A stretch of DNA of 54,401 nucleotides from an uncultured Ideonella sp. Its GTDB lineage: Bacteria; Pseudomonadota; Gammaproteobacteria; Burkholderiales; Burkholderiaceae. Position 1 is the first letter of the stretch. The number at the start of each line of letters is the position of its first letter. Position numbers and translations under genes: made by a program. The notes under the pieces were generated by a model. It ran no database searches. It worked only from the letters and a program-made list of their open reading frames with translations, and was not told where the DNA came from. Positions 24,717 through 32,496 of the stretch are shown one piece after another. Location: the NCBI GenBank assembly GCA_946479475.1, contig CAMLGG010000004.1, positions 1 through 54,401 on the forward strand, given 5' to 3'.

Positions 24717-27700
24717 CCTGCGCCTGACCGCGCTGGCCGCCGCGTTCGTGCTCGCCGGCTGCGCCCACAAGGACACACTGCCCGGCGACGACCAGCCGAC
24801 GATCAAGACCCTGGCCGGTCGCGAGTACCAGGTCGCGCCGGACAACGACATCGCCCCCGACGAGGAGCAGGCGATCGAGGCCTACCGCCGCTTCCTCGCC
24901 GCCGCCCCCAAGGCGCCCCAGCGGCCGCAGGCCATGCGCCGGCTCGGCGACCTGGCGATGGAGGCCGCCGACGCCAAGGCTGCCAACCCGGCGGTCAACG
25001 CGCCCGCCGGCGGCACCGATCCGGACTACAAGGCCGCGATCGAGCGCTACCAGGACTACCTCAAGGCCTATCCGAACGACCCTCGCAACGACCGCGTCTA
25101 CTACCAGCTGGCCCGGGCCTACGAGCAGGGCGGGCAGTTGGAGGTGGCGCTGAAGACGCTGGACAAGCTGGTCAAGGACTATCCCGATACCCGCTACCTC
25201 GACGAGGTCCAGTTCCGCCGCGGCGAACTGCTCTTCACCGCCCGCAACTATCCGGCCGCCGAGCAGGCGTATGGCATCGTCCTCAAGCAACCGGAAAGCG
25301 TCTACCGCGAGCGGGCGCTCTACATGCACGGCTGGTCGGTCTTCAAGCAGGGGCGCCTGGAAGAGGCGCTGACGTCGTTCTTCGGCGTGCTGGACCTGAA
25401 GGCCGAGGCGCTCAAGAGCGACCCTCCGCTGGAGCAGGTCGAGGGCCTGACCCGCGCCGACCGGGAACTGGTGGAAGACACCTTCCGCGTCACCAGCCTT
25501 TCGCTGGAGAACCTCAAGGGCGCCGAGTCCATTCCGGCCTACGTGACCAGCGATGCCCGGCGTGGCTACGAGTTCCGCGTCTACGAGCAGCTGGCAGCGT
25601 TGTACCTGAAGCAGGAGCGGCCCAAGGACGCCGCCGACACGCTCAACGCCTTCGCCCGCCGCCAGCCGCTGCATGCGCAGGCGCCGATCATGCAGGCACG
25701 CGTGATCGAGATCCACGAGAAGGCCGGCTTCGATTCGCTGGCCGTCGAGGCGAAGAAGGAGTACGTGGCGCGCTACGGCGCCGAGAGCGACTTCCGCCGC
25801 GCCAATCCCGAGGGCTGGGAGCGTGCCCAGCCGCTGGTCAAGACCCACCTGACGGAGCTCGCCACCCGCTACCACGCCAGCGCGCAGAAGACACACGCCC
25901 CGGCCGACGTGCAGGAGGCGGTGCGCTGGTACCAGGCGCTCCTCAAGGCCTTCCCGGACGACGCGGACGCGGCGCGCAGCCACTTCCTGCTGGCCGAGCT
26001 GCTGTTCGAGGACAGGCAGTTCGCCCCTGCGGCGGCCGAGTACGAGATCGCGGCCTACAAGTTCCCGCCTCACGCGAACAGCGCCGACGCCGGCTATGCC
26101 GCGCTGCTGGCCTACGCCGAGCAGGACAAGCGAGCCCGCGCAGAGGGCCGGCAAGCCGACGTGGCGGCGCTGCAGCGCACGGCGGTCGAAAGCGGTCTGC
26201 GCTTCGCCGCTGCCAACCCGCAGGACAAGCGCGCCGCGCCGGTCCTCACCGATGCCGCCGACAAGCTCTACGCCCTGGGCGAGGGCGAGCGCGCCGCGCA
26301 GGTCGCGCAGCAGGTGCTCGCGCTGCAGCCCCCCGCGGCACCGAACCTTCGTCGTGTCGCCTGGACGGTGGTGGCCCACACCTCGTTCGAGGCCGGCGCC
26401 TTCGACAGCGCCGAGAAGGCCTACACCGAGGTGCTGGCCCTGACGCCCGAGAAGGATGCCACCCGCAACGACCTGAACGAGCGCCTCGCGGCCTCGATCT
26501 ACAAGCAGGGCGAGAAGGCCCGCGCGGCCGGCCAGGCGAAGGACGCCGCGGCGCACTTCGCGCGCGTGGCCGCCGCCGCGCCCGACTCGGCGGTGCGCTC
26601 CACCGCCCAGTACGACGCCGCGGCGGAGCTGATCGCTCTGAAGGACTGGGCCGGTGCGACGAGGCTGCTGGAGGACTTCCGCCAGCGCTTCCCGAAGCAC
26701 CCCCTGGCTGACGAGGTGCCAGGCAAGCTGGCCCTGGCCTATACCGAGCAAGGTCAATGGACCGCCGCTGCTGGCGAGTACGAGCGCCTGGCGGTGACCC
26801 AGAAGGATCCGGAGATCGCCCGCTCCGCGCAGTGGCAGGCGGCCGAGCTTTACGACAAGGCGGCCCAGGGCGGCAGCCCGTCGGCCCGCAGCGCATCGGC
26901 CAAGGCCTACGAGCGCTACCTCCGCCAGTACCCCGCGCCGCTCGAACAGGCGGTGGAGGCCCGCTGGCGGCTCGCCCGCATCGCCGAGAGCGAGGGCAAC
27001 GCGAACCGCGCGATGGCGCTGCAGAAGGAGATCTTCCAGGCCGACCAGGCCGGCGGCAGCGCCCGCACGGCGCGCACGAAGACGCTGGGCGCCATGGCCG
27101 CGCTCGCGCTGGCCGAGCCGGTGCGGGCCAGCTACTCTCAGGTCAAGCTGGTCGAGCCGCTGCAGAAGCAGCTCAAGCTCAAGAAGGAAAGGCTCGAGGA
27201 GACGCTCAAGGCCTACTCGGTCGCTGCCGACTACGGCGTGGCCGAGGTCGTCACCGCATCCACCTACCAGATCGGCTCGCTCTACCAGGACTTCGGCAAG
27301 GCGCTGATCGGCTCGCAGCGGCCGAAGAAGCTGTCCAAGCTGGAGCTCGAGCAGTACAACGTGCTGCTGGAGGAGCAGGCCTTCCCCTTCGAGGAGAAGG
27401 CCATCGAGCTGCACGAGCTGAACGCGCACCGTGCGGCCGAAGGCCTCTACGACGACTGGGTGAAGAAGAGCTACGCCGCCCTGCGCGAGCTGCGGCCCGG
27501 CCGCTGGAACAAGGCCGAGCGCAATGCGCCGGGCGCCTCGCCGGCCTCGGCCCTGAACCAGCAGGCCATCGGCCTGCGCGAGAAGGGCGAGTTCGCCAAG
27601 GCCCGCGAAGCCTACGAGGCCGCGATCGCCGCCGATGCGAACTACGCGCCGGCGGTGCTCAACCTCGGCGTGCTGCACGACCTTTACCTCGATCATCCGG

Positions 27701-27873
27701 GCGAAGCGCTCGAGCTCTACAACCGCTACCTCGCCCTCACCCCCGGCGGCGATGCGGCCGTCACCAAGTGGGTGGCCGACGTGAAGCGCCGCGCGCCCCC
27801 GCCACCGGCCGCGCCCACCGCGGCGGCTTCGGCCCCGGCCGATGCCGCCTCCAGCCCGAAGGACAAGCCATGA
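24703..27873 (+). CDS. Large TPR lipoprotein
   Basis: 1056 residues from a GTG at 24703 that has AGGAGG six bases upstream and lies inside the last 14 bases of the preceding gene. Lipobox FVLAGC with Cys at about residue 19. The rest is almost entirely tetratricopeptide-type helical repeats (for instance DPDYKAAIERYQDYLKAYP, YYQLARAYEQGGQLEVALKT, and a clear final TPR near residues 950-1010), followed by an alanine/proline tail. Lipoproteins of this size and make-up serve as outer-membrane docking scaffolds in envelope-spanning machines, including myxobacterial gliding systems. Here it would face the ExbB/ExbD motor encoded just downstream. Confidence 0.85.
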   Translation: MRSPDLRLTALAAAFVLAGCAHKDTLPGDDQPTIKTLAGREYQVAPDNDIAPDEEQAIEAYRRFLAAAPKAPQRPQAMRRLGDLAMEAADAKAANPAVNAPAGGTDPDYKAAIERYQDYLKAYPNDPRNDRVYYQLARAYEQGGQLEVALKTLDKLVKDYPDTRYLDEVQFRRGELLFTARNYPAAEQAYGIVLKQPESVYRERALYMHGWSVFKQGRLEEALTSFFGVLDLKAEALKSDPPLEQVEGLTRADRELVEDTFRVTSLSLENLKGAESIPAYVTSDARRGYEFRVYEQLAALYLKQERPKDAADTLNAFARRQPLHAQAPIMQARVIEIHEKAGFDSLAVEAKKEYVARYGAESDFRRANPEGWERAQPLVKTHLTELATRYHASAQKTHAPADVQEAVRWYQALLKAFPDDADAARSHFLLAELLFEDRQFAPAAAEYEIAAYKFPPHANSADAGYAALLAYAEQDKRARAEGRQADVAALQRTAVESGLRFAAANPQDKRAAPVLTDAADKLYALGEGERAAQVAQQVLALQPPAAPNLRRVAWTVVAHTSFEAGAFDSAEKAYTEVLALTPEKDATRNDLNERLAASIYKQGEKARAAGQAKDAAAHFARVAAAAPDSAVRSTAQYDAAAELIALKDWAGATRLLEDFRQRFPKHPLADEVPGKLALAYTEQGQWTAAAGEYERLAVTQKDPEIARSAQWQAAELYDKAAQGGSPSARSASAKAYERYLRQYPAPLEQAVEARWRLARIAESEGNANRAMALQKEIFQADQAGGSARTARTKTLGAMAALALAEPVRASYSQVKLVEPLQKQLKLKKERLEETLKAYSVAADYGVAEVVTASTYQIGSLYQDFGKALIGSQRPKKLSKLELEQYNVLLEEQAFPFEEKAIELHELNAHRAAEGLYDDWVKKSYAALRELRPGRWNKAERNAPGASPASALNQQAIGLREKGEFAKAREAYEAAIAADANYAPAVLNLGVLHDLYLDHPGEALELYNRYLALTPGGDAAVTKWVADVKRRAPPPPAAPTAAASAPADAASSPKDKP

Positions 27874-28169
27874 GACTTTGCTTACCCCTTCTTGCAGCGG
27901 CACTGCTGGCCACCGGTGCCGTCCGTGCCGAAGACCGGGCAGACCTCGACCGCACGCAGATCATCGGCAACCGCGAGCTGCCCAAGGTGCTCTACATCGT
28001 GCCGTGGAAAAAGCCACTGCCCGGCGAAGCCACGGGCCGGCCCCCGGTGAGCGTGCTCGACGAGGCGCTGGCGCCGATCGACCGCGAGGTCTTCCGACGC
28101 CAGCTGCAGTACGACGCCGCGCTGCGGCCCACGCCGGCCCCGGCCGCCGCGGCGCCCGCCAAACCCTGA
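27870..28169 (+). CDS. Small periplasmic protein, conserved before ExbB, function unknown
   Basis: 99 residues: signal peptide ending VRA (about residue 20), then RTQIIGNRELPKVLYIVPWK, a strikingly hydrophobic/basic segment that looks conserved, and an alanine/proline C-terminus. The ATG overlaps the stop of the TPR lipoprotein gene (ATGA). The product is too small for an enzyme and is more likely a connector or accessory of the TPR/motor complex. No family name is assigned. Confidence 0.75.
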   Translation: MRLCLPLLAAALLATGAVRAEDRADLDRTQIIGNRELPKVLYIVPWKKPLPGEATGRPPVSVLDEALAPIDREVFRRQLQYDAALRPTPAPAAAAPAKP

Positions 28170-28220
28170 ATCCGCACGGACTCCTGTTTTCTTTCCTACC
28201 GCCTCTCGGAGAAGATTGAG

Positions 28221-28874
28221 ATGAATGCCTTCCAAACGGTCGTGAAGTTCTTCCAGGACTGCGGCTTGTTCATCTACCCCAGCCTGCTGATCATGGCCCT
28301 GGGCGTGTCCATCGCGCTCGAACGCTGGGTCTTCCTGCGCCGCGCCCGCAGCCAGAACAAGAAGGAGTGGTCGCAGATGCTGCCCGCGCTGCAAGGCGGC
28401 CAGCTGAAGGAGGTGCTGGGCACGGCGTCGAAGTCCGACTCGGCCATCGCCAACATCGTCACCCATGGCCTCACGCGCCTGCAGACCTCGCGCCGCCGCG
28501 AAGACCTCGACGCCGCGATGGAGGAGGGCATGATGGAGATCGTGCCCCGCCTGGAGCGCCGCACCCACTACCTGGCCACCTTCGCCAACGTGATCACGCT
28601 GGTCGGCCTGCTGGGCACCATCATCGGCCTGATCAAGGCCTTCACCGCGGTGGCCCAGGTGAACCCGGCCGAGAAGGCCGAGATGCTGTCCGCCTCGATC
28701 TCGATCGCGATGAACAACACCGCGTTCGCGCTGATGGTCGCCATCCCCTTCCTGCTGATCCACGCGTTCCTGCAGGCTCGCACCAGCGAGATCGTCGACG
28801 GGTTGGAAGCCGCCAAGATCAGCTTCCTCAACCTGATGCAGCGCATCGCCCCCGAGCATCCCGCCAACCGCTGA
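28221..28874 (+). CDS. MotA/TolQ/ExbB-family proton channel subunit
   Basis: 217 residues with three hydrophobic segments (about 16-34, 118-140 and 160-185). The family core is in TM2-TM3: TLVGLLGTIIGLIKAFTAVA and ISIAMNNTAFALMVAIPFLLIHAF, where a Thr and small residues line the proton path. It should form the pentameric ring around ExbD helices in the inner membrane and use the proton gradient to move a periplasmic partner. It lies 51 bases after the small periplasmic protein gene and is followed by two exbD-like genes. Confidence 0.93.
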   Translation: MNAFQTVVKFFQDCGLFIYPSLLIMALGVSIALERWVFLRRARSQNKKEWSQMLPALQGGQLKEVLGTASKSDSAIANIVTHGLTRLQTSRRREDLDAAMEEGMMEIVPRLERRTHYLATFANVITLVGLLGTIIGLIKAFTAVAQVNPAEKAEMLSASISIAMNNTAFALMVAIPFLLIHAFLQARTSEIVDGLEAAKISFLNLMQRIAPEHPANR

Positions 28875-28897
28875 CCTGAACCCGAAAGGCTCGCGTC

Positions 28898-29419
28898 ATG
28901 CGCGTTCGACGCCTACGCAAAGCGCCCGCGGCGCTGGAGATCTCGGCTTTCCTGAACCTGATCGTGGTGCTGGTGCCGTTCCTGCTGTCGACGGCGGTGT
29001 TCACCCGGATAGCGGTGATGGACATGTCGCTGCCGGCCCAGAACTCCGGCGGCGCCGCCGAGCAGCTCAAGGTCGACCACCTGCAGCTCGAAGTGGTGAT
29101 CCGCCCCGAATCGATAGAGGTCGGTGACCGCATCGGCGGGCTGATCCAGCGCATCCCCAACACCGCCCAGGGCCTGCCCGACGTGGCGGCACTGAGCACG
29201 CTCGTCCAGCAGATCAAGCTCAAGTTCCCCGAACAGCGAGACGCCAGCGTGCTCGCCGAGCCCGACACCGTCTACGACAAGCTCGTGCAGGTGATGGACG
29301 CAGTGCGCGGCACCCACGTCCAGCAGGGTCGCGAGATCATCCGCACCGACTACTTCCCCGACATCGCGATCGGCGACGCGCCGGTTCGCCACGACACCCC
29401 CGGAGCGCCGGCCAAATGA
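28898..29419 (+). CDS. ExbD/TolR-family protein lacking the transmembrane aspartate
   Basis: 173 residues: short basic cytoplasmic N-terminus, one membrane helix (about 15-38) and a periplasmic domain typical of ExbD (LQLEVVIRPESIEVGDRIGG). Aligning its membrane helix with that of the next gene product on the shared FLLS places Asn20 (FLNLIVVLVPFLL) opposite Asp29. The acidic residue normally needed for proton transfer is therefore missing. The periplasmic domain keeps the YDKLVQVMDAVRGTHV pattern. Probably a structural partner of the second ExbD in a heterodimer. It starts 23 bases after the exbB-like gene. Confidence 0.87.
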   Translation: MRVRRLRKAPAALEISAFLNLIVVLVPFLLSTAVFTRIAVMDMSLPAQNSGGAAEQLKVDHLQLEVVIRPESIEVGDRIGGLIQRIPNTAQGLPDVAALSTLVQQIKLKFPEQRDASVLAEPDTVYDKLVQVMDAVRGTHVQQGREIIRTDYFPDIAIGDAPVRHDTPGAPAK

Positions 29420-29910
29420 AGCTGACCCCGCTCCAGAAACGCGCGGCCCACAAGGCGCGCAACCAGCATCAGCTGGACTTGAACCTGGTGTCGCTGATCG
29501 ACGTGTTCACCATCCTCATCTTCTTCCTGCTGTCGAACTCGACCGAGGTCGAGATCCTGCCGTCCAGCAAGGACGTCAAGCTGCCCGAGTCGACCGCCCA
29601 GGAGAGCCCCCACGAGACCCTGGTGGTGGTGGTCAGCGGTACCGACATCCTGGTCGAGGGCCGTCGCGTGGCCGCGGTGGCCGACGTGCTGAAGTCCGCC
29701 GACGACGTGATCCCGACGCTCAAGGCGGAGCTGGACCTGCTGGCCACGCGCCAGGTCGTCAAGCAGGAGAACCAGGCCAAGGCGACGGCCATCACCATCA
29801 TGGGCGACAAGGACATCCCCTACCAGCTGCTGCGCAAGGTGATGGTGACCTGCGCCCGCGCCAACTTCAGCGACGTGTCCTTCGCAGTGCGCAAGAGGGC
29901 CGACGCATGA
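29416..29910 (+). CDS. ExbD/TolR-family protein with canonical aspartate
   Basis: 164 residues. Basic N-terminus, then LDLNLVSLIDVFTILIFFLL with Asp29 at the expected place in the single membrane helix, and a periplasmic ExbD domain (TLVVVVSGTDILVEGRRVAA, YQLLRKVMVTCARANFSDVS). This subunit can carry protons between ExbB and the periplasm. Start and stop overlap its neighbours by four bases (ATGA at both ends), so equal synthesis with the first ExbD and the TonB-like protein is likely. Confidence 0.92.
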   Translation: MKLTPLQKRAAHKARNQHQLDLNLVSLIDVFTILIFFLLSNSTEVEILPSSKDVKLPESTAQESPHETLVVVVSGTDILVEGRRVAAVADVLKSADDVIPTLKAELDLLATRQVVKQENQAKATAITIMGDKDIPYQLLRKVMVTCARANFSDVSFAVRKRADA

Positions 29911-30995
29911 GTGCCCTCTCGGTCTCTTTCAACTCGCCCGTTCTCGCCTGGGCGGTCCCTGAAGAGGACACCCGCCGCTTCCGCCGCATCGTCCAGGTGG
30001 TGCTGGTGCTGGTGGCCCTGTTCTGCCTGGCCTTGCTGCTGCTGCCCCACCCCGTGATGCCGCGCGACGAGGTCCAGCCGCTGCCGCCGCCCTTGGCCAA
30101 GCTGCTGCTGGACGAGAAGAAGCCGCTGGAGCTGCCCAAGCCCACCGCGCCCGAGGCACAGAAGCCACCGCCCGATGCCAAGGCCAAGGCCGAGCCGGCG
30201 CCCAAGCCCGAGCGCGACAAGAAGCAGGCGCCGGTCCCCGAGGCCCGCAACCCCGTCCCGGGCAAGCCGCCAGGCGAGGCGCTGGATGCCGCGCGCCGCA
30301 AGGCCACCGGCGTCGGCCTGCTGGCGATGAAGGAGCAACTGGCCGAACTGCATGGCGCGCCCGTCGCGGTCCAGCTGAACAAGGAGGCCATCAAGCCGGG
30401 CCTGGGCGTCGGCACGGGCGTCGGCCCCGGTGTGGGCGCGGGCAACGAAGCCGGCCTTCCGGTGCGCTCGATGATCACGTCCAACGCCACCGGCGGCTCG
30501 GGCGGCATCAACACCGCGGGCTACAGCCGCAACACCGGCGGCGGCGGCCTGGCCGGTCGCTCCACGACGCTGGTCGAAGGCACGGCCGGTGGCGGCGGTG
30601 GCGGCGGTCCGGGCGGCGGGGGCGGCTACGGCACCGGCGGCAAGGGCACCGGCGCGGGTGGTTCACCCGTGGGCGGCACCGTGCAGAAGGGCAACAGCGG
30701 CAAGGCCTCGCGCTCGATCGAGGAGATCCGCCTGGTCTTCGAACGCAACAAGGGCGCGATCTACGCGATCTACAACCGGGCGCTGCGCGAGGATCCTTCG
30801 CTGCAGGGCAAGGTGACCTTCGAGCTCAAGATCGCGCCGGGCGGCAACGTCGTCTCCTGCCGCGTCGTCGCGAGCGAGCTCAAGACGCCCGAGCTGGAGC
30901 AGAAGCTGCTGGCGCGCATCGGCCAGTTCGACTTCGGGGCCAAGGACGTCGACACCATGGTCGTGAACTTCCCGGTCGACTTCCTGCCGTCATGA
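29907..30995 (+). CDS. TonB-like protein with AgmX/PglI-type C-terminal domain
   Basis: 362 residues: cytoplasmic N-terminus (1-26), one membrane helix (about 27-48; VQVVLVLVALFCLALLLLP), a long proline/lysine/alanine-rich spacer (about 55-125) as in TonB, a glycine-rich flexible region (about 160-265), and a C-terminal globular domain starting RSIEEIRLVFERNKGAIYAI and ending VVNFPVDFLPS. That last domain resembles the AgmX/PglI C-terminal domain of myxobacterial gliding proteins. It is the likely energy-transducing arm moved by the ExbB/ExbD complex. Last gene of the block; a repeat copy begins two bases after its stop. Confidence 0.85.
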   Translation: MSALSVSFNSPVLAWAVPEEDTRRFRRIVQVVLVLVALFCLALLLLPHPVMPRDEVQPLPPPLAKLLLDEKKPLELPKPTAPEAQKPPPDAKAKAEPAPKPERDKKQAPVPEARNPVPGKPPGEALDAARRKATGVGLLAMKEQLAELHGAPVAVQLNKEAIKPGLGVGTGVGPGVGAGNEAGLPVRSMITSNATGGSGGINTAGYSRNTGGGGLAGRSTTLVEGTAGGGGGGGPGGGGGYGTGGKGTGAGGSPVGGTVQKGNSGKASRSIEEIRLVFERNKGAIYAIYNRALREDPSLQGKVTFELKIAPGGNVVSCRVVASELKTPELEQKLLARIGQFDFGAKDVDTMVVNFPVDFLPS

Positions 30996-30996
30996 A

Positions 30997-31076
30997 GCCC
31001 CCACGGCCCCCTGCCAGGGGCCTGCCCCCCGAGGGGGCTCGCGCAGCGGACCGGCGAAGCCGGATCCGCGCACGCC
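30997..31076 (+). repeat. REP-like hairpin repeat, copy 4
   Basis: Full-length copy between the convergent TonB-like and DUF2007 genes: GCCCCCACGG, GGCCCCCTGCCAGGGGCC hairpin, CCCCCCGAGGGGG hairpin, CGGACCGGC-GAA-GCCGGATCCG, CGCACGCC. In this place its hairpins may also end transcription. Confidence 0.9.
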
Positions 31077-31096
31077 CTTGAAGATCGCGGCCCGGT

Positions 31097-31882
31097 TCAT
31101 GGCAGGGCGTCACGCGCCGTCACTTCACCCAGCGGCCCGTAGCGCAGCCGGGTGTCGAGCCGGCCGTCGCGGTCGTCGTCCTGCTCGGCCTCGGTCAAGC
31201 GGCCGAGGTGGTAGTGCTCGACGCGCAAAGGCAGGCCGGTCGAGGGCTCGATGATGGTCGCGGTGTCGAACACGCCGTCGACGTAGGCGGCCCGCCATTC
31301 GGCGAGTCCGTCGCCGTTGGCATCGACTTCGCTGCGCTCCAGGTTGCCGTGGCGGTAGAAAAGGCGGGTCTCGAAGCGGCCGTCGAAGTCGTCGTCGTCC
31401 TCCTCGCTCGCCGCCATGCCCCGCTCGTAGTGGACGACCGCGTCCACCCGGTGGTCGAGGTTGCGGTCTAGCTCCACTCGCTGAAGCTGGCCCGTCGCGC
31501 TGTAGAACAGCCGCTCGTCCGGCACCCCGTCCCGATCATGGTCGACGCCGTCTTCGACCACCGGGATGCGCAGTGCCGCCGCGGTCGCCACGATACCGAG
31601 TGCCAGCCCCACGCCCGCCCAGGCCAGGCGGCCAGGGCCCCGAGGCGCGGGCCGCCCCGCCGGTTCGGCCGGCTGCTCCGCCTCGAAGGCGGCGACGACC
31701 GCTCGCGCGGCTTCGTAGTCCGGCTCGTCCACGACGACCCGCACCAGGCCGGCCACCGGCAGGTCGCCCATGGCCCCCGTGAGGTACTCGCCCTGCACCT
31801 GGCCCGCCAGGCCGTGCTGCCGCAGCAGGTGCAGCACCATGTGCGCCTCCACCGTGTTGGAGGCCTCGAAGACCGACTTCAT
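31097..31882 (-). CDS. DUF2007 domain fused to membrane helix and calcium-type repeats
   Basis: 261 residues. The N-terminal 65 residues match the DUF2007 'putative signal transducing' fold (KSVFEASNTVEAHMVLHLLR, GLVRVVVDEPDYEAARAVV). A proline/arginine-rich linker and one membrane helix (about 85-105) follow, then an outer domain with repeated acidic loops of EF-hand or dockerin type: DHDRDGVPDE, DDDDFDGRFET, DANGDGLAEW, DDDRDGRLDT. The combination suggests an inner-membrane protein with a calcium-stabilised periplasmic part. The frame is open upstream; the ATG at 31880-31882 gives the proper DUF2007 N-terminus. Fourteen bases downstream of the DUF3224 gene. Confidence 0.78.
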   Translation of the reverse strand: MKSVFEASNTVEAHMVLHLLRQHGLAGQVQGEYLTGAMGDLPVAGLVRVVVDEPDYEAARAVVAAFEAEQPAEPAGRPAPRGPGRLAWAGVGLALGIVATAAALRIPVVEDGVDHDRDGVPDERLFYSATGQLQRVELDRNLDHRVDAVVHYERGMAASEEDDDDFDGRFETRLFYRHGNLERSEVDANGDGLAEWRAAYVDGVFDTATIIEPSTGLPLRVEHYHLGRLTEAEQDDDRDGRLDTRLRYGPLGEVTARDALP

Positions 31883-31896
31883 GCCCGCATGATGAC

Positions 31897-32298
31897 TCAG
31901 AGCGCGTAGTCGAACTCGTAGAAGTGCCGGCCGTCCTCGATGCGCAGCGCAAAGGTGCCGGACAGGCCCGCCAGCTCCCCGCTGCCCGAGCCCGGCACCA
32001 CCGTGATCGACAAGGACTGCGCCCCGCTGTCCATCTGCCCGCTGTGCTGGAACACGAAGCTCCCGCGGCGCCCATGCAGCGTACCGATGACGCGCTCGAT
32101 TGCCACATACCCTGCCGACCCGGGCTGATCCGACACGGCCGTGAGCATCTGCCCCTCGCCCGTCCCTTCGAGATCGCCGCTGAACCGCTTGTGCAGGAGC
32201 ATGCGCCCCAACTGCGTCCCGCTGCCCTCGACCGGCGCCGTCTCCGGCCCGCCCGCCTGCGGCTCCATCTTCACCTCGAACGTGCCAGACGCCTTCAT
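31897..32298 (-). CDS. DUF3224 family protein
   Basis: 133 residues matching DUF3224, a small beta-barrel (avidin- or allene oxide cyclase-like) family with no established function. Typical segments are [13 protein letters not shown] at the start, [40 protein letters not shown] and [20 protein letters not shown] at the end. No signal peptide, so cytoplasmic. It lies upstream of and probably co-transcribed with the DUF2007 gene. The 198 bases between it and gspF hold repeat copy 5 and nothing else recognised. Confidence 0.88.
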   Translation of the reverse strand: MKASGTFEVKMEPQAGGPETAPVEGSGTQLGRMLLHKRFSGDLEGTGEGQMLTAVSDQPGSAGYVAIERVIGTLHGRRGSFVFQHSGQMDSGAQSLSITVVPGSGSGELAGLSGTFALRIEDGRHFYEFDYAL

Positions 32299-32415
32299 GC
32301 AACCTCCGCTGATTCCTGCCCTTCGTCGAGGCGCCCCCCAGGAGCCGCCTCCCTACCTTCGCCGAAGCGCGGCAGCGCTTCAGCCCGGCCGCGCGCAGCG
32401 CCGGCCCCCCACCAG

Positions 32416-32495
32416 GGCGTGCGCGGATCCGGCTCTGCCGGTCCGCTGCGCGAGCCCCCTCGGGGGGCAGGGCCCTGGCAAGGGCCCGTGGGGGC
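32416..32495 (-). repeat. REP-like hairpin repeat, copy 5
   Basis: Full-length copy on the minus strand, starting one base beyond the gspF stop codon with GCCCCCACGG and running to CGCGCACGCC at 32416. The same three hairpin elements are present, with AGA in the last loop as in copy 1. It lies at the 3' end of the type II secretion operon. Confidence 0.9.
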
Positions 32496-32496
32496 C

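Noticed and set aside
24592..27903. An 1103-codon antisense open frame across the large TPR lipoprotein gene
   Set aside because: It is a GC-skew artefact of alanine- and leucine-rich helices read in antisense; it has Arg/Gly/Leu-rich composition and no motif, while the sense frame has a lipobox and TPRs.
30580..30670. Glycine-codon-rich tract in the TonB-like gene as a minisatellite or CRISPR-like array
   Set aside because: It is a coding low-complexity linker with no regular repeat period or spacers.
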